NCBI RefSeq assembly: GCF_000382405.1
Contig: NZ_KB908260.1
Location: 186,001-250,000, forward strand
Length of the DNA: 64,000 bases
Origin: Mycobacterium sp. 141
GTDB lineage: Bacteria > Actinomycetota > Actinomycetes > Mycobacteriales > Mycobacteriaceae
Reading direction: 5' to 3'
Shown: positions 53,354-62,207 of the stretch, in pieces
How the letters are laid out: each line of letters opens with the position of its first letter
Position numbering within the stretch: position 1 is the first letter of the stretch
Made by a program: the position numbers and the translations under genes
The notes under the pieces: generated by a model
Told to the model about the DNA's origin: nothing
The model's input: the letters and a program-made list of their open reading frames with translations, nothing else
The model's database searches: none

Positions 53354-54250
53354 TCACCCGTAGCAAACGGTCACCGGCGAGTGGTCGGACCACCGCAGCG
53401 CGTACGCCTCGGCACGGTCGACGTGGGCGCTGACCGCCCGGGCAGCCAGCTCCGGGGTCGCCAGGTGATAGTCGATGCGCCACCCGGCGTCGTTGTCGAA
53501 TGCCTTTCCGCGCCATGACCACCAGCTGTACGGCCCGGCGACGTCGGGGTGCAGCACACGGACCACGTCGACCCAGCCGGTGGCCAGCAGATCGGTCAGC
53601 CACTGCCGCTCGCTGGGCAGAAAGCCCGACTTCTTGATGTTGCCCTTCCAGTTCTTGATGTCATTCTCGGTGTGGGCGATGTTCCAGTCGCCACACACGA
53701 CAACCCCTGTGCTCCTCACGTCCCCGGCAACACCTGCGCTCCTCGCGTCCGCGGCAACATTTGTGCTCCTCGCGTCCGCGGCAACACCTGCGCGCTCACG
53801 GCGCAGCTCAGCCATGCGGGCCGCGACGGTCGCCATGAACCGCTCCTTCTCCAACTGCCGGTCGGTCTCCGCCTCGCCCGTCGGCACGTACATGCTGACC
53901 ACCGTCACCCCCGCGGTATCGGCCTCAAGGTAGCGGCCGTGCGCTCCGAATTCGTCGGATACCAGCAGCCGAGACGCGTCGATCGCGTGCCGTGACAACA
54001 CCGCAACGCCGTTGCGTCCCTTGACATGCGGCGCTGCCGACGCCAGGTACCAGCCGTCGGCCAGCGCCGGAGCGAGCGCGTCGGCCAGCTGATCATCGTC
54101 GGCGCGGACCTCCTGCAGGCACACCACGTCGGCCGTCGTCTCCTTCAACCAGGGCAGCAGGCCGAGATTCTCGGTGGAGCGCTGCTTGACCGCGGCGCGG
54201 ATGCCGTTGACGTTGATGGTGCTGACGGTCAGCGAGCCGGGAGATGCCAC
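53354..54250 (-). CDS. xth: Exodeoxyribonuclease III (AP endonuclease) with an in-frame repeat insertion
   Basis: A 298-residue Exo III/APE1-type nuclease that cuts DNA at abasic sites. STINVNGIRAAV, VVCLQEVRADDDQ (metal glutamate), VVVCGDWNIAHTENDIKNWK and WSDHSPVTVCYG are the catalytic motifs. Just before GVVVCGDWN sit three 9-residue repeats (VAADARSTN, VAADARSAG, VAGDVRSTG), encoded by 27-nt units that other Exo III proteins do not have as far as I know; they likely loop out of the fold. The start is GTG 54250, 7 nt after TAGGGT. It lies upstream of trpS on the same strand, 122 bp away. Confidence 0.92.
   Translation of the reverse strand: MASPGSLTVSTINVNGIRAAVKQRSTENLGLLPWLKETTADVVCLQEVRADDDQLADALAPALADGWYLASAAPHVKGRNGVAVLSRHAIDASRLLVSDEFGAHGRYLEADTAGVTVVSMYVPTGEAETDRQLEKERFMATVAARMAELRRERAGVAADARSTNVAADARSAGVAGDVRSTGVVVCGDWNIAHTENDIKNWKGNIKKSGFLPSERQWLTDLLATGWVDVVRVLHPDVAGPYSWWSWRGKAFDNDAGWRIDYHLATPELAARAVSAHVDRAEAYALRWSDHSPVTVCYG
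53709..53789. repeat. Three in-frame 27-nt tandem repeats in the exonuclease III gene
   Basis: Units start at 53709, 53736 and 53763 on the + strand. Units two and three are nearly identical and share TGCTCCTCGCGTCCGC or its one-base variant with the punA repeat at 16473. All units keep the coding frame. Confidence 0.9.
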
Positions 54251-54257
54251 GGCCGAG

Positions 54258-54263
54258 ACCCTA
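54258..54263 (-). promoter_or_regulatory. Candidate leaderless -10 box for the exonuclease III gene
   Basis: TAGGGT on the minus strand, 7 nt before GTG 54250. Confidence 0.45.
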
Positions 54264-54321
54264 CCGACCCGCACCGACAGCCCCTTGCGGTACCAGCGGT
54301 ATCGCCTTAATGTCGGGCGAC

Positions 54322-55155
54322 ATGGCCGAACGCGCACCGATCCACCTCGGCACTCCGGGCGGGGAACCGATCCTGCTGCTGCACCCGTTCCTGCTGTCGC
54401 AGAGCGTGTGGAAGTACGTCGCACCCCAACTCGCCGAGACCGGCCGCTACGAGGTTTTCGCCCCCACCATGGCCGGCCACCACGGCGGCCCGCATGCGCC
54501 GCTGCTGCTCGATGTCGCCACCTTGGCCGATGATGTCGAGCGTCGCCTGGATCAACTGGGCTGGGGCACCGCACACATCGTCGGGAACTCGCTGGGCGGC
54601 TGGGTCGCGTTCGAACTGGAACGCCGCGGCCGCGCCCGGACCCTGACCGGCGTCGCACCCGCGGGCGGCTGGGCCCGGTTCACGCCCGCGAAGTACGAGA
54701 TCATCGCGAAATTCGTGGCCGGGTTGCCGATTGTGCTGGGCGCCACCCTGTTCGGGCAGCGACTACTGCGATTGCCGTTCTCCGAGCAGATCGCCTATCT
54801 GGCGGTCTGCGCGACACCCGACGCCATCACCGACAGCGACCGCCGAGACCTGATCGACGACCTGTCGCACTGCCCGGCGTATTTCAAGCTCATGCTCAAG
54901 GTGCTGACCACCGCGGGACTCATGGAGATCGCCGATTCCCGCACGCCTACCCACCTGGTGATCTGCGAAAAGGACCGAGTGCTGCCCGCACCACGGTTCA
55001 CCAGGCATTTCACCAACAGCCTCGCTGCCGGCACGCTCGTCACGACGTTGGACGGCGTCGGCCACGTGCCGATGTTCGAGGCACCCGACCGCATCACCAA
55101 GCTGATCGTCGACTTCGTCGACAGCCACACCGACCAGGCGCGCGCCACCGGCTAG
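54322..55155 (+). CDS. Alpha/beta hydrolase
   Basis: A 277-residue hydrolase. PILLLHPFLLSQSVWKYV is the oxyanion segment, AHIVGNSLGGWVAFELE holds the nucleophile serine, THLVICEKDRVLPAP the acid and GVGHVPMFEAP the histidine. It is an esterase- or epoxide-hydrolase-like protein of unknown substrate. ATG 54322 lies 8 nt after TAATGT; ATG 54310 is an alternative. It is divergent from the exonuclease III gene. Confidence 0.87.
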   Translation: MAERAPIHLGTPGGEPILLLHPFLLSQSVWKYVAPQLAETGRYEVFAPTMAGHHGGPHAPLLLDVATLADDVERRLDQLGWGTAHIVGNSLGGWVAFELERRGRARTLTGVAPAGGWARFTPAKYEIIAKFVAGLPIVLGATLFGQRLLRLPFSEQIAYLAVCATPDAITDSDRRDLIDDLSHCPAYFKLMLKVLTTAGLMEIADSRTPTHLVICEKDRVLPAPRFTRHFTNSLAAGTLVTTLDGVGHVPMFEAPDRITKLIVDFVDSHTDQARATG

Positions 55156-55216
55156 TCCACAGCCAACCGCGCCGCGGTCTCGGATTGCTGGCGCCCTGGG
55201 GACAGCTGCACGGGCG

Positions 55217-55222
55217 TACGCT
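55217..55222 (+). promoter_or_regulatory. Candidate leaderless -10 box for the methyltransferase gene
   Basis: TACGCT, then 6 nt to GTG 55229. Confidence 0.4.
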
Positions 55223-55228
55223 GCAGCC

Positions 55229-55792
55229 GTGAACGAAGCACACGAAATGTGCGGCAGCGACGAATGGCGTCAGATGATCCGCGAGACCATCTTGCCGTGG
55301 GCGCTGGGAGAGGCGGACCTGGGCGACAACGTGCTGGAGGTCGGGCCCGGCTACGGCGCGACGACCGATGTACTGTGCCGGGCGGTGCCGAAATTGACCT
55401 CGGTGGAAATCGATCCGAAGCTCGCGGCCATGCTGCGCGAGCGCTACGCCGAGGTGCCCTCGGTCGAGATCGTCAACGCTGACGCGACCGCATTGGACTA
55501 CCCCAACGAAAACTTCAGCGGAGCAGCCTGTTTCACGATGCTGCACCATGTTCCCACCAACGACCTGCAGAACCGGTTGCTCGGCGAGATCGCCCGGGTG
55601 CTGCGGCCGGGCGCGGCGTTCGTCGCCAGCGACAGCCTGGGCAGCGACGAACTCGCCGCCCACCACGAGGGTGACACCTACAACCCCGTCGACCCCGACA
55701 CCCTCCCCGCTCGGCTGCAGGCCGCCGGGTTCGGTGACATCGAGGTACGCACCAACCCGTACGGCTGGTCGGCGGTCGCCAAACGGGTTTAG
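55229..55792 (+). CDS. SAM-dependent methyltransferase
   Basis: A 187-residue class I methyltransferase. NVLEVGPGYGATTDVLCRAV is motif I, LTSVEIDPKLAAMLRERY motif post-I, VNADATALDYPNENFSGAAC motif II and IARVLRPGAAFVASDS motif III. The N-terminal MNEAHEMCGSDEWRQ stretch is typical of actinobacterial homologues. No acceptor substrate can be inferred. It starts at GTG 55229 and is convergent with icd, 6 bp away. Confidence 0.88.
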   Translation: MNEAHEMCGSDEWRQMIRETILPWALGEADLGDNVLEVGPGYGATTDVLCRAVPKLTSVEIDPKLAAMLRERYAEVPSVEIVNADATALDYPNENFSGAACFTMLHHVPTNDLQNRLLGEIARVLRPGAAFVASDSLGSDELAAHHEGDTYNPVDPDTLPARLQAAGFGDIEVRTNPYGWSAVAKRV

Positions 55793-55798
55793 TCGGGT

Positions 55799-57019
55799 TT
55801 AGTCGGCCAGCGCCCTCTTGAGATGGTCGGCGATGGTCGACAGGAACGCCTCGCTGGTCTGCCATGGCTGATCCGGACCGATCAGCAGCGCGAGATCCTT
55901 GGTCATCGAACCGCCTTCGACTGTCTCGATGACGACGCGCTCAAGCGTCTCGGCGAAGTGCGCCACTGCGGGGGTGTCGTCCAGCTTGGCCCGGTGCTCC
56001 AGAGCTCGGGTCCAGGCGAAGATCGACGCAATCGGGTTGGTGGAGGTTGGCTTGCCCTGCTGGAACTGGCGGTAGTGCCGGGTGACGGTGCCATGCGCGG
56101 CCTCGGCTTCGACGATCTTGCCGTCCGGTGTCATCAGTACCGAGGTCATCAACCCGAGTGAACCGTAACCCTGTGCGACGGTGTCGGATTGGACGTCACC
56201 GTCGTAGTTCTTGCAAGCCCAGACGTAGCCGCCCGCCCACTTCAGGCAGGAGGCCACCATGTCGTCGATCAGGCGATGCTCGTAAGTCAGGCCGCGCTTG
56301 TCGAATTCGTCCTTGAACTCGTCATCGAAGATGCGCTGGAACTCGTCCTTGAACATCCCGTCGTAGCCTTTGAGGATGGTGTTCTTGGTCGACAGATAGA
56401 CCGGGTAATCCTGTTGCAGCCCATAGGAAAACGAGGCGCGGGCGAAATCCTGGATGGACTTGCGGAAGTTGTACATGCCCATGATGACCCCACCGCACTC
56501 CGGGATGTGCACCACCTCGTGCACCAGCGGCTCACTGCCGTCATCAGGGGTGAACGTCACGGTGAACGTGCCGGGCTTGTCCACCTTGGTGTTGAAGGCC
56601 CGGTACTGGTCGCCGAACGCGTGGCGGCCGATGATGATCGGCTTGGTCCAGCCCGGGACCAGCCGCGGCACGTTCTCGATCACAATCGGTGCGCGGAAGA
56701 TAGTGCCGCCGAGGGTGTTCCGGATCGTGCCGTTGGGCGAGAGCCACATCTTCTTGAGGTTGAACTCTTTGACGCGAGCCTCGTCCGGGGTGATGGTCGC
56801 GCACTTGACGCCGACGCCGTGCCGCTTGATGGCGTTGGCCGCGTCGATGGTGACCTGGTCGTTGGTGGCGTCGCGATGTTGGATGCCGAGGTCGTAGTAG
56901 TCCAGATCGATGTCGAGGTACGGCAGGATCAGCTGGTCCTTGATCATCTGCCAGATGATGCGGGTCATCTCGTCACCGTCGAGTTCGGCAATGGTGCCTT
57001 CGACTTTGATCTTGGACAT
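55799..57019 (-). CDS. icd: Isocitrate dehydrogenase (NADP), homodimeric type
   Basis: A 406-residue enzyme of the eukaryote-like ICD-1 group (Rv3339c) that makes 2-oxoglutarate in the TCA cycle. [20 protein letters not shown] is the N-terminal signature; [20 protein letters not shown] binds isocitrate, and [20 protein letters not shown] and [14 protein letters not shown] complete the metal and NADP region. It diverges from the methionine operon; 195 bp separate its start from the riboswitch. Confidence 0.96.
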   Translation of the reverse strand: MSKIKVEGTIAELDGDEMTRIIWQMIKDQLILPYLDIDLDYYDLGIQHRDATNDQVTIDAANAIKRHGVGVKCATITPDEARVKEFNLKKMWLSPNGTIRNTLGGTIFRAPIVIENVPRLVPGWTKPIIIGRHAFGDQYRAFNTKVDKPGTFTVTFTPDDGSEPLVHEVVHIPECGGVIMGMYNFRKSIQDFARASFSYGLQQDYPVYLSTKNTILKGYDGMFKDEFQRIFDDEFKDEFDKRGLTYEHRLIDDMVASCLKWAGGYVWACKNYDGDVQSDTVAQGYGSLGLMTSVLMTPDGKIVEAEAAHGTVTRHYRQFQQGKPTSTNPIASIFAWTRALEHRAKLDDTPAVAHFAETLERVVIETVEGGSMTKDLALLIGPDQPWQTSEAFLSTIADHLKRALAD

Positions 57020-57201
57020 GTGAGCCTGCGCCCTTCTGCTCCTCGAATGTCTCTCGCGGCCACCCTACAAGGGGGTCCGCCTTACTGACGTGCCACTTTC
57101 GTTACCGCCGAGTAGTTGGTGGCCCGGACTGAAACATGTTCAGCAGCGCTCGGAGCGACCCGCCAGATCAAACCACTTGGCTCTGACCCGCCGTCATGAG
57201 A

Positions 57202-57207
57202 TACCCT
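57202..57207 (+). promoter_or_regulatory. Candidate -10 box of the methionine operon
   Basis: TACCCT, 7 nt before the 5' end of the SAM-IV aptamer at 57215, so the transcript would start with the riboswitch. Confidence 0.45.
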
Positions 57208-57214
57208 TTATCTC

Positions 57215-57335
57215 GGTCATGAGTGTCAGCGACAAGCCCCGGCTTGCTGGCCGGCAACCCTCCAACCGCGGTGGGGTGCCCCGGGTGATGACCAGGTTGA
57301 GTAGCCGTCGCCGGCTGCAAGGCAAGCGCGGGTCC
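57215..57335 (+). ncRNA. SAM-IV riboswitch
   Basis: The sequence from GGTCATGAGTG to AAGCGCGGGTCC matches the actinobacterial SAM-IV aptamer as I know it, including the core AAGCCCCGGCTTGCTGGCC, the loop CAACCCTCCAACCGCGGTGG, and the returning strand GGTGATGACC that closes the first helix with GGTCAT. SAM-IV binds S-adenosylmethionine and switches off sulfur and methionine genes; here it precedes metC. The 150 nt after it must hold the expression platform. Confidence 0.92.
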
Positions 57336-57384
57336 GAAGGTACGGGCCCCCAGAGAGACAGGGAAATCCTGATGGAGGCCACCC

Positions 57385-57402
57385 ATGTGCTGTCGTCCGT
57401 GA
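57385..57402 (+). CDS. Candidate cysteine-rich leader peptide (Met-Cys-Cys-Arg-Pro)
   Basis: A five-codon ORF, ATG TGC TGT CGT CCG, then TGA, with GGAGG 6 nt before the ATG. It lies between the SAM-IV aptamer and metC. Cysteine-rich short ORFs are known attenuators in mycobacteria. An overlapping 26-codon ORF starting at ATG 57372 and rich in Cys near its end (SCAC) is an alternative. Confidence 0.45.
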   Translation: MCCRP

Positions 57403-57487
57403 ACTGTTCCGTCCGTTTGCCGTCTTGTGCGTGTAGGCACGACGCCCGGTAGCCGATTCACCCCCGACTTCATAGGAGACACCGACG

Positions 57488-58837
57488 ATGACCACACCCG
57501 ACGCCTGGTCATTCGAGACCAAGCAGATCCACGCGGGTCAAACGCCTGACAGCGTCACCAACGCCCGGGCACTGCCCATCTACCAGACCACGTCGTTCAC
57601 ATTCCGCGACACCGACCACGCCGCGGCACTGTTCGCGCTGACCGAGCCGGGCAACATCTACACCCGGATGATGAACCCGACCACGGACGTGGTCGAGCAG
57701 CGCATCGCGGCCCTTGAAGGCGGCGTCGCCGCGCTGTTCCTGTCCTCAGGACAGGCCGCCTCGACGTTCGCGATCCTGAACCTGGCCGGCGCGGGTGATC
57801 ACATCGTGTCATCCCCGCGGCTGTACGGCGGCACCTACAACCTCTTCCACTACACGCTGCGCAAGCTCGGTATCGACATCAGCTTCGTGGAGAACCCCGA
57901 CGACGTGGCCTCGTGGCGGGCCTCCGTCAAGCCCAACACCAAAGCTTTCTTCGCCGAGAGCATCTCCAACCCCCAAATAGACGTGTTCGACATCCCCAAT
58001 GTCGCGGCCATCGCCCACGACAACGGCGTCCCCCTCATCATCGACAACACCATCGCCACCCCGTACCTGATCCAGCCGATCGCCCACGGCGCCGACATCG
58101 TGGTGCACTCGGCCACCAAGTACCTGGGCGGGCACGGTTCGGCGATCGCAGGCGTCATCGTCGACGGCGGCAGCTTCGACTGGACGGCAAGCGGACGCTT
58201 CCCCGGGTTCACTCAGCCGGACTCCAGCTACCACGGGGTGGTATTCGCCGATCTGGGTGCACCGGCCTTCGCGCTCAAAGCCCGGGTGCAGCTGCTACGT
58301 GATTTGGGAAGCGCCGCCGCACCGTTTAACGCCTTCCTCATCGCGCAGGGATTGGAAACACTGTCACTGCGCGTTGAACGCCACGTGTCCAACGCGCAGA
58401 AGGTTGCCGAGTACCTCGCCGGGCACCCGGACGTGACGTCGGTGAACTATGCCGGGCTGCCCACTTCCCCCTGGTACCAGCTGGGCCGCAAACTCGCCCC
58501 GAAGGGCACCGGCGCGGTGCTTGCCTTCGAGCTGGCCGGCGGTATCGAAGCCGGCAAGGCCTTCGTCAACGCGCTGACCCTACACAGTCACGTCGCCAAC
58601 ATCGGCGACGTACGCTCCCTGGTCATCCACCCGGCCTCGACCACCCACGGGCAGCTCAGCCCGCAGGAGCAGCTGTCCAGCGGTGTCACCCCCGGACTGG
58701 TACGCCTCGCCGTCGGTCTCGAGGGCATCGACGACATCCTGGCCGACCTGGATCAGGTTTCGCTGCCGCTCACCCGTTCCGCGGCACCACCGACCAGGCC
58801 CCGTCGACGGTGTGAGAACGTGAGAAAAGCATCGTGA
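57488..58837 (+). CDS. metC: O-acetylhomoserine sulfhydrylase
   Basis: A 449-residue PLP enzyme (Rv3340; also called metY) that makes homocysteine from O-acetylhomoserine and sulfide. [20 protein letters not shown] and [20 protein letters not shown] bind the phosphate and substrate, [14 protein letters not shown] has the PLP-ring aspartate, and [12 protein letters not shown] the Schiff-base Lys211. [20 protein letters not shown] is the C-terminal signature. It is headed by the SAM-IV riboswitch. Its stop overlaps the metX GTG (GTGA). Confidence 0.96.
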   Translation: MTTPDAWSFETKQIHAGQTPDSVTNARALPIYQTTSFTFRDTDHAAALFALTEPGNIYTRMMNPTTDVVEQRIAALEGGVAALFLSSGQAASTFAILNLAGAGDHIVSSPRLYGGTYNLFHYTLRKLGIDISFVENPDDVASWRASVKPNTKAFFAESISNPQIDVFDIPNVAAIAHDNGVPLIIDNTIATPYLIQPIAHGADIVVHSATKYLGGHGSAIAGVIVDGGSFDWTASGRFPGFTQPDSSYHGVVFADLGAPAFALKARVQLLRDLGSAAAPFNAFLIAQGLETLSLRVERHVSNAQKVAEYLAGHPDVTSVNYAGLPTSPWYQLGRKLAPKGTGAVLAFELAGGIEAGKAFVNALTLHSHVANIGDVRSLVIHPASTTHGQLSPQEQLSSGVTPGLVRLAVGLEGIDDILADLDQVSLPLTRSAAPPTRPRRRCENVRKAS

Positions 58838-59979
58838 CGATCACCGAAATAGCCACCACCATGCTCCCCGGCCTTCCATCTGCCGCCCTGCCCGCCGAGG
58901 GCGAGTTGGGCGTGGTCAACATCGGCGCGCTGCGCCTGGAAAACGGCACCATCCTGCCCGATGTCACCATCGCCGTGCAGCGGTGGGGCGAATTGTCTCC
59001 CGCCCGCGACAACGTCGTGGTGGTACTGCACGCGTTGACCGGCGACTCCTACTTCACCGGTCCGGCCGGCCCTGACCACCCGACACCGGGCTGGTGGGAC
59101 GGCGTCGCGGGCCCGGGTGCCCCGATCGACACCCGCCGCTGGTGCGCGATCTCGACCAATGTGCTGGGCGGCTGCCGCGGTTCCACCGGCCCCGGCTCCC
59201 TTGCCCCCGATGGAAAGCCTTGGGGCTCAAGGTTTCCCAAAATCACCATTCGCGACCAGGTGGAGGCCGACCGGGCTGCGCTGGCAGCGCTCGGTATCAC
59301 CAGGGTCGCGGCGGTAGTCGGCGGCTCGATGGGCGGGGCCCGCGCGCTGGAATGGCTGGTCGGCCACCCCGACGAGGTCAGCGCCGGTCTTGTGTTGGCG
59401 GTCGGGGCGCGGGCGACCGCAGACCAGATCGGCACCCAGAGCAGCCAGGTCGCCGCGATCAAGACCGATCCCGACTGGCAGGGCGGCGACTATTACGGCA
59501 CGGGCCGCGAACCCATCACCGGTATGGAAATCGCGCGGCGATTTGCGCACCTCACCTACCGCGGTGAAGAGGAGCTGGACTCCCGGTTCCGTAACGACCC
59601 GCAGGCCGACGAGGACCCGGTCACCGGCGGTCGCTACAGCGTGCAGAGCTACCTGGAGTACCAGGGCGGCAAGCTCGCCGCCCGGTTCGATCCCGGAACC
59701 TATGTGGTGCTCTCCGACGCGTTGTCCAACCACGACGTCGGCCGGGGCCGCGGCGGGGTCCGGGCCGCACTGCAGGGTTGCCCGGTGCCGGTGGTGGTCG
59801 GCGGAATCACTTCCGACCGGCTCTACCCGATCCGCCTGCAGGAGGAACTGGCCGAGCTGCTGCCCGGTTGCCACGAGCTGGATGTCGTCGACTCGGAGTA
59901 CGGGCACGACGGCTTCCTGGTCGAGACCGAGGTGGTCGGCAAGCTGGTCCGCCGGACGCTGGAGCTGATACCGAGGTGA
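58834..59979 (+). CDS. metX: Homoserine O-acetyltransferase
   Basis: A 381-residue alpha/beta-hydrolase-fold acetyltransferase (Rv3341, metA in M. tuberculosis naming). [16 protein letters not shown] is the oxyanion region, [16 protein letters not shown] has the nucleophile Ser165, [17 protein letters not shown] the aspartate and [13 protein letters not shown] the histidine. It acetylates homoserine with acetyl-CoA, and its product feeds metC. It begins inside the metC stop and ends 4 bp before the methyltransferase gene. Confidence 0.96.
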   Translation: MTITEIATTMLPGLPSAALPAEGELGVVNIGALRLENGTILPDVTIAVQRWGELSPARDNVVVVLHALTGDSYFTGPAGPDHPTPGWWDGVAGPGAPIDTRRWCAISTNVLGGCRGSTGPGSLAPDGKPWGSRFPKITIRDQVEADRAALAALGITRVAAVVGGSMGGARALEWLVGHPDEVSAGLVLAVGARATADQIGTQSSQVAAIKTDPDWQGGDYYGTGREPITGMEIARRFAHLTYRGEEELDSRFRNDPQADEDPVTGGRYSVQSYLEYQGGKLAARFDPGTYVVLSDALSNHDVGRGRGGVRAALQGCPVPVVVGGITSDRLYPIRLQEELAELLPGCHELDVVDSEYGHDGFLVETEVVGKLVRRTLELIPR

Positions 59980-59983
59980 GCAC

Positions 59984-60706
59984 GTGAGCCAGCAACGTTC
60001 CCTCTCGTTCGGCTCCGAAGCCGCCGCCTACGAACGCGGCCGCCCGTCATATCCACCGGAAGCGATCGACTGGTTGTTACCCGCGGGCGCGCATGACGTG
60101 CTCGACCTGGGTGCGGGCACCGGCAAGCTCACCACCCGGCTCGTCGAACGCGGCCTGAATGTGATTGCCGTGGACCCGATTCCGGAGATGCTCGAGCTGC
60201 TGACGAACTCGCTGCCGGGTACCCCGGCGCTGCTGGGCACCGCCGAGGAGATCCCGTTGGCGGACAACAGTGTCGACGCCGTGCTGGTGGCCCAGGCCTG
60301 GCATTGGTTCGATCCGGACCGGGCAGTGGCCGAGGTGAGCCGGGTGCTGCGCCCGGGCGGGCGGCTGGGCCTGGTGTGGAACACCCGCGACGAGCGGATG
60401 GGCTGGGTCAAGGACCTGGGCCGGATCATCGGTCACGAGAACGACCCGTTCAACCATGAGGTCACGCTGCCCGCACCGTTCGCCGAGACCGAACGCCAAC
60501 AGGTCGAGTGGACGAGTTATCTGACGCCACAGGCACTCATCGACCTGGTGGCCTCCCGTAGCTACTGCATCACCTCGCCCGAACAGGTGCGCACACGCAC
60601 ACTGGGCCAGGTACGCGAACTGCTGGCCACGCACCCCGCGCTGGCCAGCAGCACGGGTTTGGCACTGCCGTACGTGACGGTATCCATCCGGTCGACCCCG
60701 TCCTGA
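59984..60706 (+). CDS. SAM-dependent methyltransferase (Rv3342-like)
   Basis: A 240-residue class I methyltransferase. FGSEAAAYERGRPSYPPEAI opens the domain, DVLDLGAGTGKLTTRLVERG is motif I, VIAVDPIPEMLELL post-I, GTAEEIPLADNSVDAVLVAQ motif II, and VLRPGGRLGLVWNTRDERM motif III. It is the third gene of the SAM-IV-controlled operon (4 bp after metX), so a role that uses SAM or sulfur metabolism is plausible but unproved. It starts at GTG 59984. Confidence 0.9.
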   Translation: MSQQRSLSFGSEAAAYERGRPSYPPEAIDWLLPAGAHDVLDLGAGTGKLTTRLVERGLNVIAVDPIPEMLELLTNSLPGTPALLGTAEEIPLADNSVDAVLVAQAWHWFDPDRAVAEVSRVLRPGGRLGLVWNTRDERMGWVKDLGRIIGHENDPFNHEVTLPAPFAETERQQVEWTSYLTPQALIDLVASRSYCITSPEQVRTRTLGQVRELLATHPALASSTGLALPYVTVSIRSTPS

Positions 60707-60717
60707 CGGTCGGCGGT

Positions 60718-62160
60718 TCACAACAAGCTGCGTGCCTTCCGGCGACACTGCTCGGCCAGCTGTTGTTCACGACCGAACAGCAGGCCGAAGGTGAAGCCGT
60801 TTTCACCGACGGTCATTCCACCCGACAGTGCCATGCGGCGCAACACGGCAGACGCGACAACGGTGTCCTGATGGTCACCAAGGACAGACTGAAACCGCTT
60901 GTAGTGCTTCGCCGTTCGCTTGGTTTGCGTCGAGCCGCCGTCAGCTGTGCACAGCTCGGCGGCGTATCGGGCACGCTTTGCCGCTTTACGCGCGCGATGC
61001 AGCGTCGCGTCGTCCGCGGCGTCGTCACCGAGCGCCGCGGTGAGCCGCCGATCGGCTTTCCGCTGGGCCTTGCGCGCCCTCTTGGTCAATCCCCTGGTAC
61101 CCGTCTCGGGGTCGACCGGGGGTGCCGTGCGCCACGTCCGCAGCGCAGCCATGATCGCCAGGTAACGCGGCGAGTCCATGGCCTCGGTGATTTCAGCCCG
61201 CGCGGGAAGTTCGATGGCCTGCAGGTCGTTTCGCACCCGGGCGCGCACCGGGCCGAGGATCAGCTCGTCGGGAAACTCGTCGAGCGCGTTCATGAATCTG
61301 CGGTGCTGAACCTGGCAATCGCGGACATCGCCGAGCAGCCCGGCGAACCACCGCAGCTCGTCATCGAGACCACCGACGGCGGACTGGTCCAGCACCTTGC
61401 CGAACACCCGGAGCGTGCTCCGCAGCCGCCGGATCGCCACCCGCGTGTCGTGGATGGGATCCCGACCACGCCGCAAACCGATGTCGCCGGCGACGATCTG
61501 ATCGATCTGCGTGCTCAGGTATCCGAACAACGCGCTCGCCGCCGACGACCTGGGCTCGACCGTCGGGAGCGGAGGCAGGACGTGGGCGAGCTTCGACGGA
61601 TGGGAAGACGGCCGGGCACCGGCTGCCGCCAGACGGTTGGCCAGCCGCTTGGGGACCGACGGGGTACGAGGCCCGAGTTCGACCTCGACCTCGCGCCACG
61701 CCAACAGCCGGTCGTCCGCCCACGCGCGCACCGAGTCGTCGGCAATCTCTGCGTAGAGTTCGCCGGCCGAGGGTTTGCAGATCCGGTAGCGGTTCCGGGC
61801 GGTGTGGATCGTCGCGACACTGTCCAGGCGCCTGCCCAGGCTCGTCCCCGTGAGCAGCTCCTTGAGTGCGTCGGGCAACGCGTCCGTGGGCGGCCAGTGC
61901 AGTTCCACGCGCCCATCGGCCGCCGGAACCTTCAACTGCCACCCGGTGTCGTCGTCACCGCAGCGGCGACGAAGCAGGATGCCGTGCGCCTGCAGATCAT
62001 GCTCCGCAGTGTCGTAGTACTCGCTGGTCAAGTCGACGGTGTCGTGCTCGACTTCAGCATCCGCAATGATGTTGTGGAGGTCTGGCAAGTGAAATTGATC
62101 ATCGACGTCCCACTTGTCTTCACGTTCGAGAACCTCATGCATACCCAGAGGGATTTCCAC
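60718..62160 (-). CDS. CYTH and CHAD domain protein (polyphosphate-linked)
   Basis: A 480-residue protein. The first 210 or so residues are a CYTH triphosphate-tunnel domain, starting with the acidic-basic EREDKWDV motif and continuing SEYYDTAEHDLQAHGILLRR and WREVEVELG. The rest is a CHAD helical domain rich in His and Arg (DPIHDTRVAIRRLRSTLRVF, LHRARKAAKRARYAAEL). CYTH domains cleave triphosphates; CHAD domains bind polyphosphate granules. The start may be GTG 62160 or ATG 62142. It lies 47 bp after the FAD monooxygenase gene on the same strand. Confidence 0.9.
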   Translation of the reverse strand: MEIPLGMHEVLEREDKWDVDDQFHLPDLHNIIADAEVEHDTVDLTSEYYDTAEHDLQAHGILLRRRCGDDDTGWQLKVPAADGRVELHWPPTDALPDALKELLTGTSLGRRLDSVATIHTARNRYRICKPSAGELYAEIADDSVRAWADDRLLAWREVEVELGPRTPSVPKRLANRLAAAGARPSSHPSKLAHVLPPLPTVEPRSSAASALFGYLSTQIDQIVAGDIGLRRGRDPIHDTRVAIRRLRSTLRVFGKVLDQSAVGGLDDELRWFAGLLGDVRDCQVQHRRFMNALDEFPDELILGPVRARVRNDLQAIELPARAEITEAMDSPRYLAIMAALRTWRTAPPVDPETGTRGLTKRARKAQRKADRRLTAALGDDAADDATLHRARKAAKRARYAAELCTADGGSTQTKRTAKHYKRFQSVLGDHQDTVVASAVLRRMALSGGMTVGENGFTFGLLFGREQQLAEQCRRKARSLL

Positions 62161-62207
62161 CTGGTCAGACGGTCAAACCAGGTTCTCCAAGGTGGCGCGC
62201 CGCACCC

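Noticed and set aside
53709..53789. CRISPR array
   Set aside because: Units are directly adjacent with no spacers, and they are in frame within a coding gene.
54251..54658. N-terminal extension of the exonuclease III gene
   Set aside because: Overlaps the divergent hydrolase gene, is Arg/Pro-rich, and the Exo III fold starts right after GTG 54250.
57090..57452. A 120-codon frame across the SAM-IV region
   Set aside because: It runs through the structured riboswitch; only its last 26 codons (from ATG 57372) are kept as an alternative leader ORF.
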